A stretch of DNA of 6,917 nt from JBFWWW01 sp050245975 (GCA_050245975.1 JBFWWW010000199.1:1-6917); one strand, 5' to 3'. Numbered from the stretch's first letter, positions 1 through 5,327 are shown. Made by a program: numbers and translations. The notes: generated by a model from the sequence alone, not told the origin.

Positions 1-383
1 GCCCAGCCCGAGCCGAACTGCGTCACGCCGGCCTGGATGAAGTCGGTGCGCACCTTGTCGAATCCGCCGATCTCGTCGACGAGCTTCTGCAGCGAGCCGG
101 GGATCTTCTTGCCGCCGCCGCCCTTCTTCATCCACTTCCAGAAGTGCGTGTGATTGTAGTGCTGGCCGATGTTGTTGATCAGCGCGGCATTCTTCTTCTC
201 GTAGGCGCCCTTCACCATCTCCTCGAGGCTCTTGTTCTCGAGGCCCGAGCCTGCCAGCGCCTTGTTGCCGTTCTCGACGTAGGCGAGGTGGTGCTTGTCG
301 TGGTGATATTCGAGCGTCTCGCGCGACATGTACGGCTGCAGTGCGTCGTGCGGATAGGGAAGGTCGGGAAGCTTCAGGGTCAC
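1..383 (-). CDS. sodB: Superoxide dismutase, iron-type (Fe/Mn family), N-terminal 127 codons, partial
   Basis: Converts superoxide to oxygen and hydrogen peroxide in the cytoplasm, using a bound iron (or manganese) ion. The visible protein starts with the family's hallmark LPxLPY segment (residues 5-10). It then carries EYHHDKHHLAY (25-35), which supplies the first metal-ligand histidine, His27, and a helix with NHTHFW (77-82), which supplies His78. Gln74, four residues before His78, matches the active-site glutamine that iron-type enzymes carry in the N-terminal domain; manganese enzymes place it in the C-terminal half. The C-terminal domain begins before the edge with the FGSGW motif (123-127). 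The remaining ligands (Asp and His) lie outside the window. The start is GTG at 383, preceded by GGAGAG; no other start fits the family's N-terminus. The Lys/Gly-rich loop after FWKWM is typical of rhizobial homologues. Iron versus manganese use is inferred from Gln74 only, and such enzymes may be cambialistic. Confidence 0.95.
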   Translation of the reverse strand, partial: MTLKLPDLPYPHDALQPYMSRETLEYHHDKHHLAYVENGNKALAGSGLENKSLEEMVKGAYEKKNAALINNIGQHYNHTHFWKWMKKGGGGKKIPGSLQKLVDEIGGFDKVRTDFIQAGVTQFGSGW

Positions 384-437
384 GGGACTCTCCGTCGTTG
401 TTCTTGCGGGGATTGGGGCGGGAAAATCTTGGTCCGC

Positions 438-466
438 ACGGTAGCGGGTGGGCTGCGCCAGCACAA
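438..466 (-). promoter_or_regulatory. Candidate sodB promoter
   Basis: Read on the minus strand, TTGTGC (466-461) and TACCGT (443-438) are separated by exactly 17 bases. The second box is preceded by GC, giving GCTACCGT, which resembles the GCTANAWC -10 form described for Caulobacter housekeeping promoters. It would start transcription near 431 and leave a leader of about 48 bases. The -10 match is poor, so this is a weak candidate. Confidence 0.25.
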
Positions 467-536
467 GGCTTCGGCGGCGGGCGGCGGCCTTTTCATCGTC
501 ATTTCAATGGCGGCGGCGGGTGCGGCATATGTGCGA

Positions 537-567
537 GCGCGCCCCGCACGGTGAGTACGGGGCGCGC
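537..567 (-). terminator. Perfect 10-bp GC-rich hairpin, possible terminator of the EF-hand gene
   Basis: GCGCGCCCCG (537-546) and CGGGGCGCGC (558-567) are exact inverted repeats around an 11-base loop. The hairpin lies 51 bp downstream of the EF-hand gene's stop codon and upstream of sodB, so it would shield sodB from read-through. No T-run follows on either strand, so it is not a canonical intrinsic terminator. It could instead be a processing or Rho-associated structure. Confidence 0.4.
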
Positions 568-617
568 GCTGGTGCATGGAGGCAGCACCGACGTCATTGC
601 AGCTGACGACCAGCCGA

Positions 618-893
618 CTACTGGGCGGCGCCCGGCTGCGGGGCGGTCGACTGGCAGGCCGACAGGAAGTCCGCCTTGCTCACGGAATCCTTCGTGCCGA
701 GCGTCGTCGGGACGATCTTCGAGTTGGCCGACATCTCGGCCTTGCTCAGCATGCCGTCGCCGTTCTTGTCGGCGGTCTTGAAGTTGGTCTGGCAGTCGGC
801 GGCTGTGTTGGCCGTGCCGGCCGGCTTCGTCTGCGCGAGGGCCGGGGTCGCCGCAGCGGCGACGATCACGAGTGCTGCAAGAATCTTCTTCAT
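618..893 (-). CDS. Small secreted EF-hand protein
   Basis: A 91-residue protein predicted to be exported and to bind calcium; its biological role is unknown. The first 20 residues form a signal peptide: MKK, a long Ala/Val/Leu core, then PALA before the likely cut. Residues 42-53 are a complete EF-hand loop, DKNGDGMLSKAE, with the expected D-x-N-x-D-G-x-L-x-x-x-E pattern. A second half-site follows (KDSVSKADF, about 68-76) but lacks the full set of calcium ligands. Two cysteines, at 34 and 80, flank the EF-hand region and could pair in the periplasm. The tail is Pro/Gln/Ala-rich. Two ATGs stand in tandem at 896 and 893. I chose 893 because AAGGAG (906-901) lies 7 bases from it but only 4 from the other. 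Small single-EF-hand secreted proteins of this kind are frequent in Hyphomicrobiales. Confidence 0.85.
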   Translation of the reverse strand: MKKILAALVIVAAAATPALAQTKPAGTANTAADCQTNFKTADKNGDGMLSKAEMSANSKIVPTTLGTKDSVSKADFLSACQSTAPQPGAAQ

Positions 894-1101
894 CATCGAA
901 CTCCTTGGTTCATGTCGGGGCGGAAATCGCGACCGCGCGTTTGTCCGCCCGCCGGTATGAGTGGACAACGCCGCGATGTGGTGGCCGTTCCGAAAAAGGG
1001 TCGATGCGCCGCACGCAACAGGGGTTCCCGCGCAGGCAGCGCGGTGTCGGGGCATTGTGCCGTGTCGGTGTCTGGGAAATCGGCGTCGGATCGCGAGGAG
1101 A

Positions 1102-1133
1102 AGGGACGCAGCGACCCTGCGCGCTGCGTCCCT
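1102..1133. repeat. Perfect 12-bp inverted repeat (hairpin)
   Basis: AGGGACGCAGCG (1102-1113) pairs exactly with CGCTGCGTCCCT (1122-1133) around an 8-base loop. There is no T-run on either side and no gene directly ahead of it on either strand. It is therefore either a Rho-independent-like end without a U-tract, a structured RNA element, or a protein-binding palindrome. Confidence 0.6.
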
Positions 1134-1192
1134 GGATCACGCCGGGGAAGATAGGTCGGATCAGGGTAGGCCCACCTTCGCGTGCGCGCGTT

Positions 1193-1216
1193 GAACGCGT
1201 TCTGAACATTGCGTTC
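1193..1216. repeat. GAACGC/GCGTTC palindrome cluster
   Basis: GAACGCGTTC (1193-1202) is a perfect 10-bp palindrome. A further GCGTTC (1211-1216) repeats its right half 14 bases on, so GAACGC (1193-1198) can also pair with 1211-1216. The spacing suggests a possible regulator site, but no regulator is identifiable. Confidence 0.35.
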
Positions 1217-1278
1217 ACCTCCGGTTCATCGTCCGCGCTCGTGCCGCGCGGTCGCGCTGTTCCTCTTCGCGCCGCCGG

Positions 1279-1295
1279 TTAGGAGCCTCTTAACC
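1279..1295 (+). promoter_or_regulatory. CtrA-like binding box ahead of the lipoprotein gene
   Basis: TTAG, seven bases, then TTAACC matches the alphaproteobacterial CtrA site TTAA-N7-TTAAC at all but one base of the two half-sites. It ends 57 bp before the lipoprotein start, a usual place for a promoter-overlapping CtrA site. In GC-rich DNA, TTAA motifs are scarce, which gives the match some weight. It remains a sequence match only. Confidence 0.35.
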
Positions 1296-1352
1296 CCGGC
1301 GTGGTTGAGTGACGGGGTTTGTTGCTTGTTGCGTCCTGTGAAAGGCGTCGTC

Positions 1353-1718
1353 ATGCGTGTGTTGCGGAGCGGTCCGTGTGCGGCCGTCGCGTTGGGTCGT
1401 ATGTCGCGTGGTGTCATGCTGGCGCTGGCAACGGCTGCCGCGGGCTGCGCGTCCGATACGACCTATGACAGCGCCTCGCGCGTCAACGGCCCCGCCACGG
1501 CTTCCGTGCGTTCTGCCTATGTCGAGGCCGACGGCCTGCCGCCGCAAGTCGCCCCGCCGCAGCGCTCGATCGCCGAGCCCGACAATCCCGCCGAGCCCTA
1601 CAGTCGCAACTACGGCCGCGCGCACGCCTCCGGCCCGCGCCTCAGCGATGCCGATGCCAATGCGCTCATCGCCACCGCCATTCTCGCGCACGAGCTGCGC
1701 CACCAGGACCGTCGCTGA
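1353..1718 (+). CDS. Small predicted lipoprotein, unknown function
   Basis: A 121-residue protein that I do not recognise. The N-terminus looks like an export signal: basic residues, a hydrophobic run (about 20-30: GVMLALATAAA), then GC at 31-32. Cys32 is the probable lipidated residue. The position three before it is Ala rather than the preferred Leu, so the lipobox is weak. The mature part is rich in Pro, Ala, Ser and Asp and is probably disordered up to about residue 97. It then has a short C-terminal helix (SDADANALIATAILAHELRH) ending in basic residues. The ATG at 1353 is chosen because GAAAGG (1340-1345) sits 7 bases ahead; the in-frame ATG at 1401 has no ribosome site and would leave a shorter signal. 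It converges with the DUF2848 gene, whose stop lies 8 bp away, with no hairpin between them. Confidence 0.7.
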   Translation: MRVLRSGPCAAVALGRMSRGVMLALATAAAGCASDTTYDSASRVNGPATASVRSAYVEADGLPPQVAPPQRSIAEPDNPAEPYSRNYGRAHASGPRLSDADANALIATAILAHELRHQDRR

Positions 1719-1726
1719 CCTGTTGG

Positions 1727-2400
1727 CTAGGTGATCATCGGCAGCGCGTCGATGGCATAGCCGTGCCGGATCGCGCGGCCGGTCTTGGGGTCCGACAGCT
1801 CCATCTCGAAGCGGTCCGCCGGACGCACGCCGCCGATCGTGTTGAGCGTTCCGCTCATCAGAATGGTCCCCGCCGCCAGCGTGCCGCCGCAGCGCGCGAT
1901 CAGGTCCTCGGGCGGCCGCATCAGCCCGAGCGCGCCCTGCTGGTAGAGCGTGCGCTCGGGCCCCGTGCCGATGTACGCGCGCAGCATGAGGCTGTCGAAG
2001 CGGTCGGCGACCTCGTCGAGGCGCCACAGCGTCCGGCCCAGCACCTTGCCGGCGAGCTGCTTTGCCAGCGCCACGCCGTGCACCTCCGCCTTGCGGTCCG
2101 TCTGGTCGGACCCGACCGTCAGCCACAGGCCGTCGTCCATGACGACGATGACGTACTCGATCTCGCCCGACGTGTCGGGCCCCAGCACCTCCAGCCGGTC
2201 CGCCTGCGTCACCAGCGACGCGCTCACCCGGTAGAACAACGGAAAGGAAGACGGCGGCGGCACGCCCAGCACGCCCAGCTCTGCCATGTGTCCGCGCACG
2301 GCGCCTCGTCGCGCGCCGACCAGCCGGCGAGGATGAGGTGCCGGCACTCGAACATCGCCTCGTCGTCGCCGCCGGCCGACAGCCTCTCGAACGCCAGCAT
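1727..2400 (-). pseudogene. DUF2848 family protein, frame broken by a one-base deletion
   Basis: Member of the uncharacterised DUF2848 family. The intact gene would start at ATG 2400, which has AAGGAG (2412-2407) 6 bases ahead and lies 22 bp after gcdH. Its first 33 codons end in LILAGWSARDEA, the usual start of the family. The frame then continues in another phase from about 2302 with AVRGHMAELGVLGVPPPS, then PLFYRVSASLVTQAD, VLGPDTSGEIEYV and GSDQTDRKAE, all family-like. Restoring one base (GCGCC to GCGGCC) joins the two parts into a 224-residue protein of normal length. As read, translation from 2400 stops at TGA 2226-2224 after 58 residues. A restart at GTG 2299 or ATG 2287 (186 residues) would lack the first strand and has no ribosome site. 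The C-terminal third (AAGTILMSGTLNTIGG, ending in a conserved beta-rich tail) resembles fumarylacetoacetate hydrolase-fold proteins. The deletion may be real or a sequencing error; there is no long homopolymer at the site. Confidence 0.85.
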
Positions 2401-2422
2401 CGCGCTCTCCTTCCGACAAATC

Positions 2423-3628
2423 TCAGAAGAACGCCTGCAGCCCCGTGATGGCGCGGCCGAGGATCAGCGCGTGCACGTCGTGCGTGCCTTCGTAGGTGTT
2501 CACCGTCTCGAGGTTCGCGGCGTGCCGCATCACGTGGTACTCGATCTGGATGCCGTTGCCGCCGTGCATGTCGCGCGCCGTGCGCGCGATGTCGAGCGCC
2601 TTGCCGCAGTTGTTGCGCTTGACGATGGAGATCATCTCCGGCGCCATCCGGCCCTCGTCGAACAGGCGGCCGACGCGCAACGACGCCTGCAGGCCGAGCG
2701 CGATCTCGGTCTGCATATCGGCGAGCTTCTTCTGCACCAGCTGGGTGGCGGCCAGCGGCCGGCCGAACTGCTTGCGGTCGAGCGTGTACTGCCGCGCGCG
2801 GTGCCAGCAGTCCTCGGCCGCGCCCATCGCGCCCCACGAGATGCCATAGCGGGCACGGTTGAGGCACCCGAACGGCCCTTTCAGTCCGGAGACGTTGGGC
2901 AGCAGGTTCTCCTCCGGCACCACGACGCCTTCCATTACAACCTCGCCGGTGATGGACGCGCGCAGGCTCAGCTTGCCGCCGACCTTGGGCGCCGACAGCC
3001 CCTTCATGCCCTTCTCCAGGATGAAGCCGCGGATGGCGTTGTCGTGCGCGGCCGACTTCGCCCACACCACGAACACGTCGGCGATGGGCGCGTTTGAGAT
3101 CCACATCTTTGTGCCGGTCAGGCGGTAGCCGTCGGAGACCTTTTCCGCCCGCGTCGTCATGCCGGCGGGATCGGAGCCCGCGTCCGGCTCCGTCAGCCCG
3201 AAGCAGCCGACCCACTCGCCCGAGCCCAGCTTCGGCAGGTACTTCATGCGCTGGTCTTCCGATCCGTAGGCATTGATCGGGTACATGACGAGCGAGGACT
3301 GCACGCTATTCATGGAGCGGTAGCCGCTGTCCACGCGCTCGATCTCGCGCGCGACGAGGCCGTAGGAGACATAGTTGGCGCCGGCGCAGCCGTATTTTTC
3401 GGGGATGGTCACGCCCAGCAGCCCGAGCGCGCCCATCTCGTTGAAGATCTCGCGGTCGGTTTTCTCTTCCAGGTACGCCTTGATGACGCGCGGGGCGAGC
3501 TTCTCCTGCGCGTAGGCGCGCGCCGTATCGCGGATCATGCGTTCGTCGTCGCTCAGCTGGTCGTCGAGCAGGAACGGGTCCGCCCAGTCGAATTGGGCCG
3601 CGGATCTGGCCGGGCTCTTGTCCTGCAT
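2423..3628 (-). CDS. gcdH: Glutaryl-CoA dehydrogenase
   Basis: FAD-dependent cytoplasmic enzyme that oxidises and decarboxylates glutaryl-CoA to crotonyl-CoA, passing electrons to electron-transfer flavoprotein. It closes the breakdown of lysine, tryptophan and several aromatic compounds. The 401 residues cover all acyl-CoA dehydrogenase domains. The N-terminal helical part contains [19 protein letters not shown] (94-112), in which Arg104 aligns with the human Arg94 that holds the substrate's free carboxylate. The middle beta domain has [17 protein letters not shown] (141-157) and the FAD-contacting KMWISNA (174-180). The C-terminal helices carry RKQFGRPL (285-292) and [20 protein letters not shown] (377-396). 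Glu380 is the catalytic base, equivalent to human Glu370. Both key residues share the same offset from the human numbering, which supports GcdH over other acyl-CoA dehydrogenases. The start at 3628 has GGGAGAG close ahead. It sits in a three-gene unit between the cysteine hydrolase (31 bp) and DUF2848 (22 bp). No CoA-transferase or regulator gene adjoins it. Confidence 0.97.
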   Translation of the reverse strand: MQDKSPARSAAQFDWADPFLLDDQLSDDERMIRDTARAYAQEKLAPRVIKAYLEEKTDREIFNEMGALGLLGVTIPEKYGCAGANYVSYGLVAREIERVDSGYRSMNSVQSSLVMYPINAYGSEDQRMKYLPKLGSGEWVGCFGLTEPDAGSDPAGMTTRAEKVSDGYRLTGTKMWISNAPIADVFVVWAKSAAHDNAIRGFILEKGMKGLSAPKVGGKLSLRASITGEVVMEGVVVPEENLLPNVSGLKGPFGCLNRARYGISWGAMGAAEDCWHRARQYTLDRKQFGRPLAATQLVQKKLADMQTEIALGLQASLRVGRLFDEGRMAPEMISIVKRNNCGKALDIARTARDMHGGNGIQIEYHVMRHAANLETVNTYEGTHDVHALILGRAITGLQAFF

Positions 3629-3659
3629 CGTGCTCTCCCAGTGCGATTGTACCGCTCAG

Positions 3660-4214
3660 CTACTTTATCACGCCGATCAGGTCCTTGAACTCGGGCGTGT
3701 CGCCCCGTTCGAGCCATTCGAAGGCGATCATCTCGTGCGCGACGAGGGTCGCGCCGGCTTTCGACATGCGGGCGAGCGCCAGCTCGCGCACCTCCGCCGA
3801 GCGCGATGACACCGCGTCCGCCACCACCAGCACGTCGAAGTCGGCGCCGATCAGCTCCAGCACGGTCTGGCCGACGCACACGTGCGCCTCCATGCCGGCC
3901 ACCACGATCTGGTCGCGTCCGGCCTGCCTGAGCTCGCTCAGGCGCTGGCGGATCGCCGGGTTGGCCCAGCCCGGAAACTCGATCTTCGCCAGGCGCGGCG
4001 TCTCGCTGCCGGCCAGCCCGGCGAGCGCTGCGACGGTCGGGCCCAGCCCGGCCGGATAATGTTCCGTGATCGTGATCGGCACGCCGAGGCGGCGCGCGTA
4101 GCCGATGAGCCGGCCGCAGTTGGCGACGACGCGGGCGTGATCGTGGATGTGCGGTGCAAGACGCTCCTGCACGTCGACGATCAGGAGCTGGGATCGGCGG
4201 CGGCGGGCGAGCAT
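3660..4214 (-). CDS. Cysteine hydrolase, isochorismatase family
   Basis: A 184-residue single-domain hydrolase of the isochorismatase/nicotinamidase-like fold, probably cytoplasmic. The catalytic triad is visible: Asp14 in LLIVDVQERL (10-19), Lys77 in RLAKIEF (74-80), and the nucleophile Cys113 in AGMEAHVCV (106-114). The Gly-Met-Glu before it forms the family's cis-peptide turn. The segment ITITEHYPAGLGPT (47-60) places it nearest the ISOC1/ISOC2-like or YcaC-like branch rather than true isochorismatases or nicotinamidases. Relatives cleave amides or ureido compounds; the substrate here is unknown. The ATG at 4214 is followed almost at once by the first core strand; its ribosome site, AGAGGA 4 bases away, is modest. 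It is the first gene of the minus-strand unit with gcdH and DUF2848, suggesting a role in feeding an acid into the glutaryl-CoA route, which is inference. Confidence 0.9.
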   Translation of the reverse strand: MLARRRRSQLLIVDVQERLAPHIHDHARVVANCGRLIGYARRLGVPITITEHYPAGLGPTVAALAGLAGSETPRLAKIEFPGWANPAIRQRLSELRQAGRDQIVVAGMEAHVCVGQTVLELIGADFDVLVVADAVSSRSAEVRELALARMSKAGATLVAHEMIAFEWLERGDTPEFKDLIGVIK

Positions 4215-4298
4215 CCTGTCCTCTGAGCGAACCCGGGGTGTGAAAGTTTCGCCGGGGGCGGCGACGGAAAGGCGGCCGGTGCTGCGTCACCCATTCGA

Positions 4299-4327
4299 GG
4301 GGTAGCGTCATCTGCAACGAACTGCAA
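4299..4327 (-). promoter_or_regulatory. Candidate promoter of the hydrolase-gcdH-DUF2848 unit
   Basis: On the minus strand TTGCAG (4327-4322) and TACCCC (4304-4299) are 17 bases apart. The second box lies within GCTACCCC, the same GCTA arrangement seen ahead of sodB and the GMC gene. A start near 4292 would leave a leader of about 78 bases. The -10 match is weak. Confidence 0.3.
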
Positions 4328-4336
4328 TTGATGACG
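4306..4336. promoter_or_regulatory. Inverted repeat with paired TGCAA, possible operator
   Basis: CGTCATC (4306-4312) and GATGACG (4330-4336) are exact inverted repeats. Between them TGCAA occurs twice (4313-4317 and 4323-4327), starting 10 bp apart, about one helical turn. The element lies between two divergent genes and covers the -35 box proposed for the gcdH unit, as an operator would. Confidence 0.3.
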
Positions 4337-4390
4337 TTATCTTACAAACCAGTCGCGCGCCGCAACAGCGGTCGCGCAGGAGGCAAACAG

Positions 4391-4963
4391 ATGATGAGTT
4401 TCCCATTTCGAATAGTGCCGGTGGCAGCGCTGCTGTCTCTCGCAGCGTTGCCGGGTACCGCGGCCAACGCCGCGGGACCGCTGGCTCCGTCGGCGGCGGC
4501 GCCAGCCGCAGCCGTGGTCATTCCCGTTCAGCACAAGGGCGGCGGGTCGTTCGGCGGCGGTGGCGGCGGCGGTCGCTCCATGGGAGGTGGCGGCGGTGGT
4601 GGCCGGTCCTTCACGGGCGGCAGTCGCGGCTTCAGCGGCGGTAGGTCGTCGCCAGGTCGATCCTTCAGCTATTCGCGTCGCAACGGCAGCCCGTTTGCGG
4701 GTCGTGCGATGCCGCGTAACTGGACCGGCAACCTCCAGGGCCGCCATTACGGTCGCCATTACGGACACCATCGCCACCACGGTCGCCATTTCCGCGGCTA
4801 CTACGGCTACGGATACGGCTATTATCCCTACTATGGTGACACCTACTACTACGGCGGCACCTACGCCTACCCGAGCTGCGCCTGGCTGCGCCGCAAGGCC
4901 GTTCGCACGGGCAGCCACTACTGGTGGCGGCGTTACCGCGCCTGCATCTACAACTATTATTGA
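4391..4963 (+). CDS. Secreted Gly/His/Tyr-rich protein
   Basis: A 190-residue exported protein of unknown function. A signal peptide covers about residues 1-27 (basic start, VAALLSLAALPG core, ANA before the cut). Then come an Ala/Pro linker (29-47) and a glycine-rich region (50-84) with two tandem copies of seven glycines followed by Arg-Ser-aromatic or Met. A basic Ser/Arg stretch follows, then a histidine-rich block (GRHYGRHYGHHRHHGRHF, 117-134, seven His), a tyrosine-rich block (137-160), and a conserved-looking tail with Cys163 and Cys185 around AWLRRKAVRTGS and YWWRRYRAC. I recall this tail from other Hyphomicrobiales secreted proteins. The ATG at 4391 is chosen because AGGAGG (4378-4383) is 7 bases ahead and the signal starts there. 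The upstream in-frame starts at 4328 and 4331 have no such site. Metal binding by the histidines or a cell-surface structural role is possible but unproven. Confidence 0.85.
   Translation: MMSFPFRIVPVAALLSLAALPGTAANAAGPLAPSAAAPAAAVVIPVQHKGGGSFGGGGGGGRSMGGGGGGGRSFTGGSRGFSGGRSSPGRSFSYSRRNGSPFAGRAMPRNWTGNLQGRHYGRHYGHHRHHGRHFRGYYGYGYGYYPYYGDTYYYGGTYAYPSCAWLRRKAVRTGSHYWWRRYRACIYNYY
4553..4612 (+). repeat. Tandem 30-bp coding repeat (Gly7-Arg-Ser-X)
   Basis: Positions 4553-4582 and 4583-4612 encode GGGGGGGRSM and GGGGGGGRSF back to back. They differ mostly at third codon positions, so the duplication is either old or kept by selection on the protein. A second, 12-bp DNA repeat (CGCCATTACGGT, then CGCCATTACGGA, 4742-4765) lies in the histidine-rich part. 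Confidence 0.7.
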
Positions 4964-4975
4964 GACCTGAAACGC

Positions 4976-5001
4976 AAGAACCCGCCACGCGGCGGGTTCT
5001 T
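4976..5001. terminator. Bidirectional intrinsic terminator
   Basis: AAGAACCCGCC (4976-4986) and GGCGGGTTCTT (4991-5001) form a perfect 11-bp stem with a 4-base loop, 12 bp after the stop of the Gly/His/Tyr-rich gene. The stem ends in TTCTT on the plus strand, and on the minus strand in TTCTT followed by GCGTTT. It can therefore end transcription of both this gene and the convergent small gene. Confidence 0.85.
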
Positions 5002-5010
5002 CACTAGAGG

Positions 5011-5036
5011 GACCGGGTGCCTGGCATCCGGTCTTT
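5011..5036 (+). terminator. Second tandem terminator hairpin
   Basis: GACCGGGTGC (5011-5020) pairs with GCATCCGGTC (5024-5033), with one G-T pair and a 3-base loop, and is followed by TTTCTCGTT. It stands 10 bp after the first terminator on the plus strand and 13 bp past the stop of the minus-strand small gene, so it backs up the first. On the minus strand no T-run follows it. Confidence 0.65.
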
Positions 5037-5046
5037 CTCGTTCCGA

Positions 5047-5271
5047 TCAGTCTTTGTCGTAGGCCTTGAAGGCGCCGGCTGCGGCCTCGCCCGGCGTTTT
5101 GCCGGCGGCCACGAGGCGCTCGTAGCGGTTGGCTGCCGCGAGGCCCTGGCCGATGGCCGCGAAGAACAGCGCCACGGCGTTGATCGCGCCCGTCGCGCGC
5201 CGCATTACCGGCGTTTCCGGCATGAAATTGAGGGCTTCGTTGAAAAGAGCGATCTGGCTGGCAGGTCTCAC
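5047..5271 (-). CDS. Small hypothetical protein (74 aa)
   Basis: I do not recognise this protein. It has a hydrophobic stretch (residues about 29-47, AINAVALFFAAIGQGLAAA) that could form one membrane helix or an amphipathic core helix. This is preceded by MPETPVMRRATG and followed by a charged region (NRYERLVAAGKTPGEAAAGAFKAYDKD) that looks helical and soluble. There is no signal peptidase site. The start is GTG at 5271, with AAGGA 8 bases ahead; the in-frame ATG at 5223 has no ribosome site. Support for its being real comes from the good ribosome site, the promoter-like region with a palindrome upstream, and the terminators that follow it directly. Confidence 0.65.
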   Translation of the reverse strand: MRPASQIALFNEALNFMPETPVMRRATGAINAVALFFAAIGQGLAAANRYERLVAAGKTPGEAAAGAFKAYDKD

Positions 5272-5327
5272 GGTGGTCGTCCTTCGGTCGCTGCGCGGGG
5301 CGTCTCCCCGCCGTCTGTTCTGTTATC

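Larger units (their letters stand above)
894..1352. other. Gene-poor stretch with hairpins and possible control sites
   Basis: I find no convincing gene in these roughly 460 bases; open frames here lack ribosome sites and family-like sequence. The stretch holds the upstream region of the EF-hand gene, a TTGTCC/GGACAA inverted repeat (941-946 and 963-968), a perfect 12-bp hairpin (1102-1133), a GAACGC inverted repeat (1193-1216), and a CtrA-like box plus competing hairpins just before the lipoprotein gene. A small RNA cannot be excluded. Confidence 0.6.

Noticed and set aside
941..968. TTGTCC/GGACAA inverted repeat upstream of the EF-hand gene as an operator
   Set aside because: Arms of only six bases separated by 16 bases are common by chance, and no promoter boxes align with it.
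1763..3097. A 444-codon open frame on the plus strand opposite gcdH
   Set aside because: Its His/Arg/Val-rich composition is the reverse-strand shadow of gcdH and DUF2848; there is no ribosome site and no recognisable domain.
1290..3215. A very long open frame (641 codons) on the minus strand
   Set aside because: It runs across gcdH and DUF2848 in another phase, is extremely rich in Arg/Gly/Ala/Pro and matches no family. It is a by-product of GC-rich codon use in the real genes.
4742..4790. Repeated CGCCATTACGG units as a possible CRISPR or intergenic tandem repeat
   Set aside because: The copies are contiguous without spacers and lie in frame within the histidine-rich part of the secreted protein, so they are coding repeats.
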